17,340 nt of DNA from CAZCWX01 sp964502465 (GCA_964502465.1 CAZCWX010000604.1:1-17340), one strand, 5' to 3'. Shown: positions 1 to 6,828, counted from the first letter of the stretch. Made by a program: numbers and translations. Notes: generated by a model not told the origin, from the letters alone.

Positions 1-810
1 GAGTGGATACAGTGGTTTATGTATGGAGGGATAGGATACCTGTGGATGAGCATTGTGACGTTTATGCACGACTGCACCCACAGTGTGCTCTTTAAGGCGA
101 AATGGAAGAATTGGGCCTTTGGCATTTTTTCCACCATCCCAATTATCGTCACGTTTATTTCCTTCAAAGAAGATCATTTGGAGCATCATCGATATAATCG
201 CAGCCCGCGTGACCCTGACGCCTTTACCATGGGGAAGCGTGGATTCATCGATTTTGTCCTTTTCTATGCGTATATTTTTATCGGTGGCATTTTGACCATT
301 ATTCAGTTTACCTTCATCTATCCTGTACAGAAATTTAATCGCCAGAAGTGGATGATTCATCTGTGTGAGTTGTCTCTACGAGTGATTGTCCTGACTGCCC
401 TCATGGTGTGGACCATACGCCTGGGCGTGCAAGACAAGTTTCTCGAACTGTGGCTGGCTCCTGCCTACCTCTTTTCTTTCCTCAACAGTGTGCGATTTCT
501 TGCTGAACACTATGGAACCCCCTGGACGGCAGGGCAACTGTTAGGGACGCGCACGATCATCAGTAATCAGGTGCACAGTTTTTTTTGGAACAACATCAAC
601 TACCACATTGGGCATCATGTGTACCCGGCTGTACCGTGGTATAATCTGCAAAAGCTGCACACCGCAATGCTGCCGGAGATTGAACACAAACGAGCGGTGG
701 TGGATAGTAGTTATTTCGCGGTGTTTTGGCAGGCCTGCCTTAGAGGACCGGAGTCGGTTGCCAGCAATACCGAGCGGCGAGCTGCCCATTCTTCGCTACA
801 TTTTCAGTAA
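1..810 (+). CDS. Membrane fatty acid desaturase, 5'-truncated by the window edge
   Basis: The reading frame is open from base 1, so the true start lies outside the window; the first ATG seen is at 19. Counting from that ATG, the three histidine boxes of the di-iron membrane desaturase/hydroxylase superfamily are present: HDCTH at residues 17-21, HLEHH at 53-57 and HIGHH at 196-200. Hydrophobic stretches between boxes two and three fit membrane hairpins. Members use O2 and an electron donor to introduce a double bond or hydroxyl into an acyl or terpenoid chain at the inner membrane. The short loop after box two (RYNRSPRDPDAF) and the HxxHH box near the C-terminus are typical of the family. Which lipid is the substrate cannot be told. 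The N-terminal membrane segment is missing, and no downstream gene is close enough to suggest an operon. Confidence 0.9.
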   Translation, partial: EWIQWFMYGGIGYLWMSIVTFMHDCTHSVLFKAKWKNWAFGIFSTIPIIVTFISFKEDHLEHHRYNRSPRDPDAFTMGKRGFIDFVLFYAYIFIGGILTIIQFTFIYPVQKFNRQKWMIHLCELSLRVIVLTALMVWTIRLGVQDKFLELWLAPAYLFSFLNSVRFLAEHYGTPWTAGQLLGTRTIISNQVHSFFWNNINYHIGHHVYPAVPWYNLQKLHTAMLPEIEHKRAVVDSSYFAVFWQACLRGPESVASNTERRAAHSSLHFQ

Positions 811-929
811 TGATTCGCTCAGTAATAGCAGGGACCACGTCTCATTTCTGCGACGAAAACAAAGCGTTTGTCTCGCTCTTGGCATGAAGTGGCAAGAACA
901 GGGCGATAGATTCGCGTATTTTGTTGCTC

Positions 930-987
930 TTGCTTCTGGCATATTCGTTGCTCTTTTCTTCTAACTCCAAGAGCCCACCAGAAGCAA
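930..987. repeat. Nested inverted repeats upstream of the 1013 gene
   Basis: A perfect 10-bp inverted repeat, TTGCTTCTGG (930-939) and CCAGAAGCAA (978-987), encloses a second perfect 6-bp pair, GCTCTT (950-955) and AAGAGC (969-974). Together they can form one interrupted hairpin. It ends about 10 nt before the Shine-Dalgarno of the gene at 1013. No T-run follows on the plus strand, so an intrinsic terminator is not well supported. It may be a leader structure or the mRNA 3' end of the desaturase transcript. Confidence 0.4.
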
Positions 988-1012
988 TTCTCATAAAAAG
1001 GAGATCCGCAAG

Positions 1013-1462
1013 ATGCGCTTCTCTCGAACGTTCATCACACTTGTCCTTATCATTCCGTTCCTCTTTGGTGTGATCGCACTAAAAGCCGAAGACCACTCCT
1101 CTTCCGGAACAGTCTCCCTGAAAACGACCTCTGTCGCAGCCGGTATCGGTGTGCAGTGGGGAGATGGGATCCTCACTTTTAATGGTCTGACATATCCTTT
1201 CTCAGTCCAGGGACTCGAACTGCTGGGGATCGGAGCTTCACAGGTGACTGCGGAGGGGACGGTATACCATTTGACGAAGCTCTCTGATTTCGAGGGTGTT
1301 TATGCTGCAGCCGAAGCCGGGATCGCTGCAGGCAGCGGGCCAGCGACGATAACGATGCAGAACCCAAATGGAGTCGTCCTGCGTATCCATGCCGTCCAAG
1401 AAGGGGTGAAACTGACTCTAGCCGCTCAAGGCATCGAAATTAAGTTGAAAGAAGCACCTTGA
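1013..1462 (+). CDS. Small secreted protein of unknown function
   Basis: This 149-residue protein starts at an ATG with a strong ribosome site (AAAAAGGAGAT, about 996-1004). The first 25 residues form a clear Sec signal peptide: MRFSR, then a hydrophobic core, then cleavage near AxA-type residues before EDHSS. The mature part is rich in Gly and beta-prone residues, with the segments LTFNGLTYPFSVQGLELLGIG and a C-terminal LTLAAQGIEIKL. It looks like a compact periplasmic beta-sandwich. I recognise the general look of small exported proteins from Proteobacteria with a GxLxFxGxxYPFxVxGL pattern, but I cannot name a family or function. It sits alone between the desaturase and the REP-like repeat. 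Confidence 0.8.
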   Translation: MRFSRTFITLVLIIPFLFGVIALKAEDHSSSGTVSLKTTSVAAGIGVQWGDGILTFNGLTYPFSVQGLELLGIGASQVTAEGTVYHLTKLSDFEGVYAAAEAGIAAGSGPATITMQNPNGVVLRIHAVQEGVKLTLAAQGIEIKLKEAP

Positions 1463-1608
1463 GGAGCAATGGAAGCAGATGACAAGCACGAGAAAAAACC
1501 GATGGCAAAAGCTGACCGACGAAATCGACAGCAGCACAAGACCACTATCAGAGCACAGTGCGAGCGAAATCAGAACACACAACCTTGGGACATCGCTATG
1601 AATATCAG

Positions 1609-1633
1609 GTAGGAGCGAAGCTTGTCTTCGCCC
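1609..1633 (+). repeat. REP-like palindromic unit, left copy
   Basis: A 25-base unit built as GTAGG, A, GCGAAG, loop CTTGT, CTTCGCCC. GCGAAG pairs with CTTCGC around the 5-base loop. It matches the right copy at 1655-1679 read on the opposite strand at 20 of 25 positions. Four of the five differences are paired changes that keep the stem intact. Short intergenic palindromes arranged as inverted pairs are characteristic of REP/BIME elements mobilised by RAYT-type transposases; no such transposase is in this window. Confidence 0.65.
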
Positions 1634-1654
1634 TGCCGGGTGCAGTCTGCCTGT

Positions 1655-1679
1655 GGGCGATCACAAGGATCGCCCCTAC
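1655..1679 (-). repeat. REP-like palindromic unit, right copy (inverted)
   Basis: Read on the minus strand this is GTAGG, G, GCGATC, loop CTTGT, GATCGCCC, giving a perfect 8-bp stem (GGGCGATC with GATCGCCC). It is the mirror-image partner of the unit at 1609-1633, separated from it by 21 bases. The conserved head GTAGG and loop CTTGT, combined with changed but still complementary stem bases, argue for a real structured repeat family. Confidence 0.65.
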
Positions 1680-1843
1680 AATGCGTGCCAATCTTTTGTG
1701 GGCTGATTTAGCTGTCTGCTCTCTCTCCCTTTGCTGCCATAGCCATCCACTGTGATGGTCCGCTTCTCGTTTTGAGAAATGCCGAAAGTCAGCTACACTC
1801 CGATAGCAACGGTGAAATACGAGAAGACAAAGGAGGGCAACGT

Positions 1844-2737
1844 ATGCGCTATGGATTGCATGTCGGTGGTGGTGCCGCATTGCGCACTGTTTCTGCGGTT
1901 CAACGGATTGGACAACTCGCCGAGGAACTTGGCTATGACGCAATCGTCACTGGTGACCACATCACGATTCCCAAAGAGATCGCCTCAGAATACCCCTATC
2001 GCAAACAAGCTGAGGCGCTCGGTTATAATCCCTATGCCGTCTTTACGACCATCGACTGGCTCGATTCCTTTACCGTCCTGGCTCTGTTCATTCCGGTCAC
2101 GAAAAAAGTGCGTCTAGGGACGAGCGTGACCATTATTCCCTACCGTCATCCGCTGGAAATGGCGCGCGTGGTGGCAACTCTCGACGTGGTTTCCGGTGGG
2201 CGTATCATCTTTGGTGCTGGGATCGGTTGGATGGCGGAAGAGTTTCGCTTGCTGGGTATTCCCTTCGAGGAACGGGCAGCACGCACGCGTGAGTACATTA
2301 CAGTAATGAAAGAGGTCTGGACGAAAGAGACTCCACGCTTTAGCGGAAAATTTGTCCAAATTGATCAGGCTTTGCATTTTGCTCCCAGACCTCTGCAGCA
2401 ACCTCATCCGCCGATCTGGGTGGGAGGAGAGTCGCTGCCGGCCTTGAAACGAGTGGTGGAATTTGGTCAGGGTTGGCACGTCGGACCAATCGCGCTCGAA
2501 GAAGTAAAGCCGAAGTTCGCACAGTTGCAGCAGTTGATGGCGGCAGCGGGGCGGGATTTCTCACAACTAGAGATTACCTCGATGGTGGATACCCGAGTGG
2601 TATCGCCTGCCGACATTCGGGCGTACCGCGATCTCGGCGTGCAGGGACTCTATGTAGTCGGGCCAGGGCCGGACGTGGAAAGCGTACTGCAGGTGATGCG
2701 TGAATTTGCCACGAAGGTGCAGGACGCGGTCGGCTAA
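1844..2737 (+). CDS. LLM-class F420-dependent oxidoreductase
   Basis: The 297-residue protein belongs to the bacterial luciferase-like (LLM) TIM-barrel superfamily, in the group of F420-dependent oxidoreductases resembling TIGR03619. The start at 1844 is chosen because AAAGGAGGG lies about 6 bases before it and the sequence begins directly with the first barrel strand (MRYGLHVGGG). Family landmarks are GDH at residues 37-39, the strand LGTSVTIIPYRHP near 91-103, SGGR at 117-120, and GAGIGWMAEEF at 124-134. PPIWVGGES follows in the second half. Such enzymes bind reduced coenzyme F420 (some bind FMN) and transfer hydride to ketones, alkenes or xenobiotics; the substrate is not predictable here. 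It is monocistronic in this window. Confidence 0.9.
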   Translation: MRYGLHVGGGAALRTVSAVQRIGQLAEELGYDAIVTGDHITIPKEIASEYPYRKQAEALGYNPYAVFTTIDWLDSFTVLALFIPVTKKVRLGTSVTIIPYRHPLEMARVVATLDVVSGGRIIFGAGIGWMAEEFRLLGIPFEERAARTREYITVMKEVWTKETPRFSGKFVQIDQALHFAPRPLQQPHPPIWVGGESLPALKRVVEFGQGWHVGPIALEEVKPKFAQLQQLMAAAGRDFSQLEITSMVDTRVVSPADIRAYRDLGVQGLYVVGPGPDVESVLQVMREFATKVQDAVG

Positions 2738-2944
2738 TAGACGAGCATGCCCTTTTCAGAATTGGCGAGGGGTTTCGCTTTTTCAGGAGGACGAGCAGAA
2801 TCGTGGAGAAACTCCAGGTGTTGACGCAGGGACAAGCGCTGGCGCACTGCAGGTCCCCGTGCGGCTTGCAACAGATGATCCGGCTTTCACGCTGACGGGA
2901 ATGGGAGTAAGCCGTGCTCCTCAGAGTACTGCCGGTGTCTCTGC
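2738..2944. other. Short intergenic region between convergent genes
   Basis: This stretch lies between the ends of the LLM oxidoreductase (plus) and the two-RRM gene (minus). A short plus-strand frame from the GTG at about 2802 encodes only some 30 residues and resembles nothing I recognise. I see no hairpin with a T-run. It is best treated as non-coding spacer, perhaps with eroded sequence. Confidence 0.4.
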
Positions 2945-3568
2945 TTAGCGGCGCCTGCCTCCAAAAGACTGGGGCCCTCCGGGTCGCCGTTCCGGCGGGC
3001 GCGCTTCGTTCACCTTCAGATTCCGCCCCAAGGCCTCCTGACCATCGAACCGCTTGATCGCAGCCGCGGCCTCGTCTTTCGAGCTCATCTCGATAAAGGC
3101 AAACCCCTTGGACTGTCCTGTGTTCCGGTCAGTCACAAGACTGACCGAGGTCACCTTCCCCACCTCGGTAAAAAGTTTCTCCAGATCGGCTGCCGACACC
3201 GTGTAGGGCAAGTTTCCAATAAACAATCGTACACCCCACGCTCTGTTTGGGGACGATGAAGGTCTCTCTGTACTTGTTGAGACTGGGCGGTCCCCACCAT
3301 ATCGTGGCGCAGACATGCCGCGGGAGGGCTTGGCCTCGTTGACAGTGAGCATTTGTCCCTCTAACTCCAACCCATGCAAGGCAGCAGTGGCTGCCTGAGC
3401 TGCTTCGCTGGACTCCATCTCAACGAAACCAAAGCCGCGGGAGCGGCCCGTGGCCGGATCGGTCATCAAGTCAGCAGAGAGAATAGTGCCAAAAGGGGTA
3501 AAGAGGTCTTCTAGTTCAGGAAAGCATAAACGTTGGGGTAAATTACCAACAAATAGTCGTGTGCTCAA
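2945..3568 (-). CDS. RNA-binding protein with two RRM domains
   Basis: A 207-residue protein with two complete RNA recognition motifs. RRM1 has RNP2 LFVGNL (5-10) and RNP1 RGFGFVEM (44-51). RRM2 has RNP2 LFIGNL (115-120) and RNP1 KGFAFIEM (154-161). A Ser/Pro/Arg-rich linker (about 82-112) joins them, and the tail is Arg/Gly-rich (RRPGGPQSFGGRRR). The start codon is TTG, supported by a GGAGG (3574-3578) five bases away and by RNP2 following at once. Bacterial RRM proteins bind single-stranded RNA and are often cold-induced in cyanobacteria and proteobacteria. Most bacterial members have a single RRM, so the tandem form is less usual. It lies 135 bases downstream of a single-RRM paralogue on the same strand, and a terminator-like hairpin sits between them. 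Confidence 0.92.
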   Translation of the reverse strand: MSTRLFVGNLPQRLCFPELEDLFTPFGTILSADLMTDPATGRSRGFGFVEMESSEAAQAATAALHGLELEGQMLTVNEAKPSRGMSAPRYGGDRPVSTSTERPSSSPNRAWGVRLFIGNLPYTVSAADLEKLFTEVGKVTSVSLVTDRNTGQSKGFAFIEMSSKDEAAAAIKRFDGQEALGRNLKVNEARPPERRPGGPQSFGGRRR

Positions 3569-3600
3569 TTTTACCTCCAGGTAGTCTCAGCAAAGGGATG

Positions 3601-3644
3601 AAAAACAAAGCTCCTGGGAGCTTTACTGGCCTTGAGGAGCTTTG
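3601..3644 (-). terminator. Intrinsic terminator or attenuator before the two-RRM gene
   Basis: On the minus strand the sequence reads CAAAGCTCC, spacer, AAAGCTCC, CA, GGAGCTTTG, then TTTTTC. The last arm (3606-3614 on plus) can pair with either of two upstream arms: the adjacent one (3617-3623) or the distal 9-base one (3636-3644). Both pairings end at the same T-run. It can terminate the single-RRM transcript. It also lies only about 33 bases upstream of the TTG start of the next RRM gene, so it could act as an attenuator. Confidence 0.7.
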
Positions 3645-3670
3645 CCGCCTATATTAGCTGCTACCGGGCG

Positions 3671-3694
3671 GCAGAGTCAATTTTCCGACTCTGC
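3671..3694 (-). repeat. Perfect hairpin after the single-RRM gene
   Basis: GCAGAGTC (3671-3678) and GACTCTGC (3687-3694) form an 8-bp stem with an 8-base loop, starting 9 bases after the stop codon of the one-RRM gene. There is no T-run, so it may protect the mRNA 3' end or work with the stronger terminator at 3601-3644. Confidence 0.5.
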
Positions 3695-3703
3695 TCCCTG
3701 TTG

Positions 3704-4054
3704 TTACCATCGTCGCTCGCGGCCACCACTCCCACCACTGCCACCACCACGATACTCCCTACGACCGCTACCTCCCCCAAAAGAGCGACCCCCTCCCGCA
3801 CGGGACTCTTGCGGCTTCGCTTCATTGACCGTCAGGGCGCGACCCTGCAATTCATGGCCGTTGAACCGCTCGATAGCAGTCTGGGCTTCTTGACCGCTGC
3901 TCATCTCGACAAACCCAAACCCCCGAGATCGCCCCGTCATTTTATCCATGATGATAGCGGCTGAGGAGACGGTCCCAACCTGACTGAACAACGCCTCCAG
4001 GTCGTCGTTCGTCGTATTAAAGGAAAGATTACCGATAAATAACTTCATTGCCAC
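3704..4054 (-). CDS. Glycine-rich single-RRM RNA-binding protein
   Basis: A 116-residue protein with one RRM (RNP2 LFIGNL at 5-10; RNP1 RGFGFVEM at 44-51) and a Gly/Arg/Ser-rich tail from about residue 85 (GGGRSFGGGSGRREYRGGG and on). This is the layout of bacterial and plant glycine-rich RNA-binding proteins, which bind single-stranded RNA and are commonly cold-shock induced. GTG at 4054 is preferred because GGAGG (4061-4065) lies 6 bases upstream; the ATG at 4048 would be 12 bases away but remains possible. The RNP positions equal those of RRM1 in the downstream gene, consistent with duplication. A strong terminator-like hairpin ends about 20 bases upstream of the start. Confidence 0.92.
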   Translation of the reverse strand: MAMKLFIGNLSFNTTNDDLEALFSQVGTVSSAAIIMDKMTGRSRGFGFVEMSSGQEAQTAIERFNGHELQGRALTVNEAKPQESRAGGGRSFGGGSGRREYRGGGSGGSGGRERRW

Positions 4055-4074
4055 TGTCCACCTCCGTGGTACAC

Positions 4075-4118
4075 AAAAAAAAGGCCCCGGGAACCATGAG
4101 TGCGGTTCCAGGGGCCTT
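4075..4118 (-). terminator. Strong rho-independent terminator in front of the single-RRM gene
   Basis: Arms at 4081-4095 and 4104-4118 form a 15-bp stem with one mismatch around the 8-base loop 4096-4103. On the minus strand it is followed by eight T residues (4082 down to 4075). It can end transcription from the DUF1499 gene. Because its T-run stops only about 20 bases before the RRM start codon, it sits in the leader of that gene unless the promoter lies in the few bases between, which is not possible. Attenuation or antitermination is therefore a reasonable inference. Confidence 0.85.
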
Positions 4119-4135
4119 GTCTCTCTCGAACCAAC

Positions 4136-4402
4136 TCACTGCAACGAATTGAAGTAACCGGACAGAGGCAAGCTATCAGTATCTTCCCATGAAGACAAGC
4201 CAGTCAGGCGCTTAGTAGTGAGTCGGGTTAAATTCTTGAGGTCCGCGTTGGCTTCCACACCTACCCCTCTGAACTTACCGTTACCAGGAGCTTTTTTTGA
4301 GGTGCTACCCCTGCTGGTCCCTGCGACCCCAGTGAATCGCCTCTGCCGCAAGTCGTCGGGAGGCCGACCCGAACTTGCTCTACTGATCGCCTTACTACCC
4401 AT
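4136..4402 (-). other. Doubtful small ORF after the DUF1499 gene
   Basis: An 88-residue frame starts at ATG 4402, overlapping the end of the DUF1499 gene by 8 bases, and stops 18 bases before the terminator at 4075-4118. That placement would suit a downstream operon member. The product is basic and low-complexity (many Ser, Arg, Gly, Thr), matches no family I know, and has only a weak GGA as ribosome site. The interval 4119-4394 otherwise shows nothing. Probably not a gene. Confidence 0.2.
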
Positions 4403-5144
4403 GTTCAATCCGAGTCAGAAAGGCGGTGATCCGTTTCGCATTGGCACCGACGTCACTGCGACCGACACGCGAGACCGAACGGACATCAGTACGGCTCCCG
4501 CCGTTCTCGGGCTTGACCCGTACCACGACGTCATCCTTGAAGCCAAACCAAAAGGTGGTGGCAGTGGCCTCGATGCGTCCTTCAGATGGCTCGGCGGCAA
4601 CAATCTCCCACCCCATATCACGCGCGGCAGCAAGGGCACGAGGAAAGGCATCCTGCGGTGGTGTGTGAAGGAGCAGGGGAGCGAGATTGGGGTAGCCAGC
4701 GCGCTGTTGTGCGGCAATTTCAGGACCACCATACTCAGCTGGGTTGGGTGCGTCCTTTCGCAAGGGCAGAACAGCAACAAAAATTGGGGGAGTCTCGGTA
4801 TCGGTGGTAATGTCATGAATGGGTGGAACTTGCTGTGCCGTTTGCCACCACTGCCAGGGCAGTCCGACGACGAGGGCACCAATCACAAAGCCAGTAATAG
4901 CAAAGGTAAGACCTCGACGCGCACTACTGGGCCGAGTGAGGATCACACCGAAGAGACAGAGGACAGCGGCAACAAGACCACCATACGCGCCCCACCGGAA
5001 GAGTGTCAGAGCAGGACGGAAATCCCACCACCCCAGACGATGACCCAGGCCTGCCAGTATGAGGGTAAACCCGGCAAGCAGAGCAAGGGAAAAACCTCCG
5101 ATTGCTACGAGTGAGAACGGACGGTGTGTTGAAGCGTAAGCCAT
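4395..5144 (-). CDS. DUF1499 family membrane protein
   Basis: A 249-residue protein starting at ATG 5144; an in-frame GTG at 5261 would add 39 residues but has no ribosome site. The N-terminal half has three membrane segments (about residues 8-32, 45-68 and 77-98, the last ending in LPWQWW). The C-terminal half is the DUF1499 domain, with its hallmark PPIHDITTDTETPP, the motif ARDMGWEIVAAEPSEGRIEA, TTFWFGFKDDVVVRV and the closing RSVSRVGRSDVGANAKRI. The domain is predicted to lie on the periplasmic or cytoplasmic face next to the membrane. Its biochemical function is not established. The fusion of several TM helices to DUF1499 is a common arrangement in proteobacteria. Confidence 0.9.
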   Translation of the reverse strand: MAYASTHRPFSLVAIGGFSLALLAGFTLILAGLGHRLGWWDFRPALTLFRWGAYGGLVAAVLCLFGVILTRPSSARRGLTFAITGFVIGALVVGLPWQWWQTAQQVPPIHDITTDTETPPIFVAVLPLRKDAPNPAEYGGPEIAAQQRAGYPNLAPLLLHTPPQDAFPRALAAARDMGWEIVAAEPSEGRIEATATTFWFGFKDDVVVRVKPENGGSRTDVRSVSRVGRSDVGANAKRITAFLTRIEHG

Positions 5145-5325
5145 ACCTGATATGTGACTGATAGCGCGCGCAAGAGCAAGAGGAGGGTGACTAAACGCAA
5201 ACGTCTCTTGTTGCCGGCGGTCGGCCCATAGTCTCGTACGAGCGTTCCGTTGGATAATCACAAAAAGAGAAAAACTGACGTCTGAACGAATGAAGAATCA
5301 CGGTTGGAAGGAAGTGGGCTCACCG

Positions 5326-6231
5326 TTATCGCGGATCGACAAACGGCACCAGCCCACGACGCGGCCACTCTCGTGTGACCACGCGACCCAAGCCCGACTC
5401 TGTGATATAGAGGGTCGCATAGCGTGGCCCTCCAAACGCAACGTTGGTCACCACACGATCAGCACAAGGGATCACGTCAACTTGAGCACCAGTGGGATCG
5501 AAGACAATGATGCCTCCGCCGAGAACGCCGCAGACCAGGACATACCCTTCTTCGTCCAGACAGAAACCGTCGGGATAGTAGCCTGAGGGAAGTGTGGCAA
5601 ACGGTCGTCGCTCACCCAGCTCGCCAGGCGCACGTATGGGAAACCCACACAACGAAGCGGCGAACGTTTCGGCGACGAGCAAAGTTTTGCCGTCTGGGGT
5701 CAGTCCGATGCCATTGGGATGCTGCAGATTGGTAGCGACTCGACGAATAGGAGTACCGTCTGGTGTGGCATAGTAGACGCTGCCTGAGCGTTTCGTTGGG
5801 GCGGTTACAGACTCACGGATCTGTGGATCTCGGTGGATTGGATCGGTAAAGTAAAAATTTCCCACGGCATCAAAAACCAGATCATTGGGCGCACTCAACC
5901 TGACACCGTCACAGGTTGAGTACAGTCGTTGCACGTTGCCAGCCATGTCAATGCGCTCGATCCGCCCTGTCTCATAGTCTGGCGCCGGTCCGATGGGGAG
6001 TCCATTGTGCCAGGAAAACCCACCGTTGTTGGTAATATACAGAGCGCCATCCAAACCAAGGGCTGCACCGTTAGGCCCGCCACCAGGGGTGGCGAATACG
6101 GACGCTGTGCCGCCTGGGGGGATTTTTTGTACTCTGCCAGCACGGATTTCGACGATGTAGAGATTCCCGTCGTGATCAAAAACCGGACCTTCAGGAAATT
6201 CGAGATTGGTTGCAATAATTGTTTGATTCAT
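5326..6231 (-). CDS. SMP-30/gluconolactonase (regucalcin-like) family protein
   Basis: A 301-residue six-bladed beta-propeller protein of the SMP-30/gluconolactonase/LRE family. The start at 6231 is backed by GGAGG at 6239-6243, seven bases upstream. The metal-site residues expected for this family are visible: Glu14 in EFPEGPVF, Asn-Asp in SAPNDLVFDAVGNFYFTDP, Asn in HPNGIGLTPDG, and Asp in YPDGFCLDEEGY. Blade repeats of the form xDGxLYIxxxxxGxVxxI recur. No signal peptide is present, so it is likely cytoplasmic. Members hydrolyse sugar lactones or other lactones with a divalent metal; the real substrate is unknown. It is divergently oriented from the lipoprotein pseudogene, with 336 bases between them. 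Confidence 0.92.
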   Translation of the reverse strand: MNQTIIATNLEFPEGPVFDHDGNLYIVEIRAGRVQKIPPGGTASVFATPGGGPNGAALGLDGALYITNNGGFSWHNGLPIGPAPDYETGRIERIDMAGNVQRLYSTCDGVRLSAPNDLVFDAVGNFYFTDPIHRDPQIRESVTAPTKRSGSVYYATPDGTPIRRVATNLQHPNGIGLTPDGKTLLVAETFAASLCGFPIRAPGELGERRPFATLPSGYYPDGFCLDEEGYVLVCGVLGGGIIVFDPTGAQVDVIPCADRVVTNVAFGGPRYATLYITESGLGRVVTREWPRRGLVPFVDPR

Positions 6232-6567
6232 TGAATTACCTCCGTTGCGGTTGGTTGTATCGCGGGTGTGAAAGATGTTCTGTTTGAGAGATGGAAGTGA
6301 CGGCTGGGGGTTCCTAATCCTGACCGCGCTAGACTCTTTAAGGGTAGCACACGTTACCCCTTCTCTCGCTGCTGTCTTGTTTCTGTCACACCACAAGGGT
6401 GTGTGTCTTATCTTTGGGATATTGACTCAGCAGAAGAAAACAAAAATGTCAATTTCACTGGCTTTTGTATTATGCGATTGTTTGGTATCCCCTTTGCTTT
6501 CCTACCTCAAGGGACAAATCAAATCCCACTCTTCTCAAATCCCACTCTTCGAGGAGGAAAATCGTAT
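6232..6567. promoter_or_regulatory. Divergent intergenic region of SMP-30 and glycine-zipper genes
   Basis: These 336 bases must hold the promoters of both divergent genes. A perfect 16-bp tandem repeat occupies 6519-6550 and runs directly into the GAGGAGG ribosome site. A short hairpin is possible at 6387-6403 (CACACC with GGTGTG). TATTAT at 6468-6473 could be a -10 box, but no well-spaced -35 accompanies it. Short plus-strand frames here do not look coding. Confidence 0.45.
6519..6550 (+). repeat. Perfect 16-bp tandem duplication before a ribosome site
   Basis: TCAAATCCCACTCTTC occurs twice with no gap (6519-6534 and 6535-6550). The second copy abuts GAGGAGG (6551-6557), which serves the ATG at 6568. 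It is a clean recent-looking duplication in the 5' leader of the glycine-zipper gene. Confidence 0.85.
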
Positions 6568-6828
6568 ATGCTTTCACGAAAAATGCAGATGAATTTTGTA
6601 CTCCTGAGTTGCTTGTTTGTGTTCGGTGCATGTTCGCAACCGTTGAGTAATTGAGAAAAGGGGACCTTGATAGGAGGTGGAGCTGGTGCAGCTGGGGGTG
6701 CACTGATCGGGTCCATGACTGGCGCGCCTGGAACTGGGGCGCTCATTGGTGGAGCAGCCGGGGTGGTTGGTGGTGCTCTGGTTGGAGATCAAAAAGACAA
6801 ACGCAGGCGAGATCGGTACTGGGATTAG
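6568..6828 (+). pseudogene. Glycine-zipper lipoprotein gene interrupted by an in-frame TGA
   Basis: From ATG 6568 the frame encodes a lipoprotein signal peptide (MLSRKMQMNFVLLSCLFVFGAC; lipobox-like FGAC) followed by SQPLSN, then TGA at 6652-6654. It continues in the same frame for 57 residues to TAG at 6826-6828. The part after the TGA is a textbook glycine-zipper domain: EKGTLIGGGAGAAGGALIG, then GTGALIGGAAGVVGGALVGD, then a basic tail KDKRRRDRYWD. In related outer-membrane glycine-zipper lipoproteins this junction commonly reads NREKG. One CGA-to-TGA change would therefore explain the interruption. GAGGAGG lies 10 bases upstream of the start. Readthrough or a base error in the assembly remain possible. 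An intact copy would make an 86-residue outer-membrane lipoprotein. Confidence 0.85.

Larger units (their letters stand above)
1463..1843. other. Intergenic region carrying the REP-like pair
   Basis: This 381-base stretch lies between two plus-strand genes. I see no convincing gene. It contains the inverted pair of palindromic units at 1609-1679, and its last 20 bases hold the ribosome site of the LLM oxidoreductase (AAAGGAGGG). Upstream in-frame extension of that oxidoreductase to 1772 is possible but lacks a ribosome site. Confidence 0.6.

Noticed and set aside
608..964. A 118-codon plus-strand ORF overlapping the desaturase end
   Set aside because: It overlaps a conserved His-box region in another frame and has no recognisable domain or ribosome site.
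4218..5114. A 298-codon plus-strand ORF opposite the DUF1499 gene
   Set aside because: It is the antisense shadow of a minus-strand gene with clear family motifs; the product is low-complexity and lacks a ribosome site.
6652..6654. TGA as selenocysteine or reassigned codon
   Set aside because: Other genes in the window end with TGA normally, glycine-zipper lipoproteins are not selenoproteins, and an Arg codon is expected at this position.
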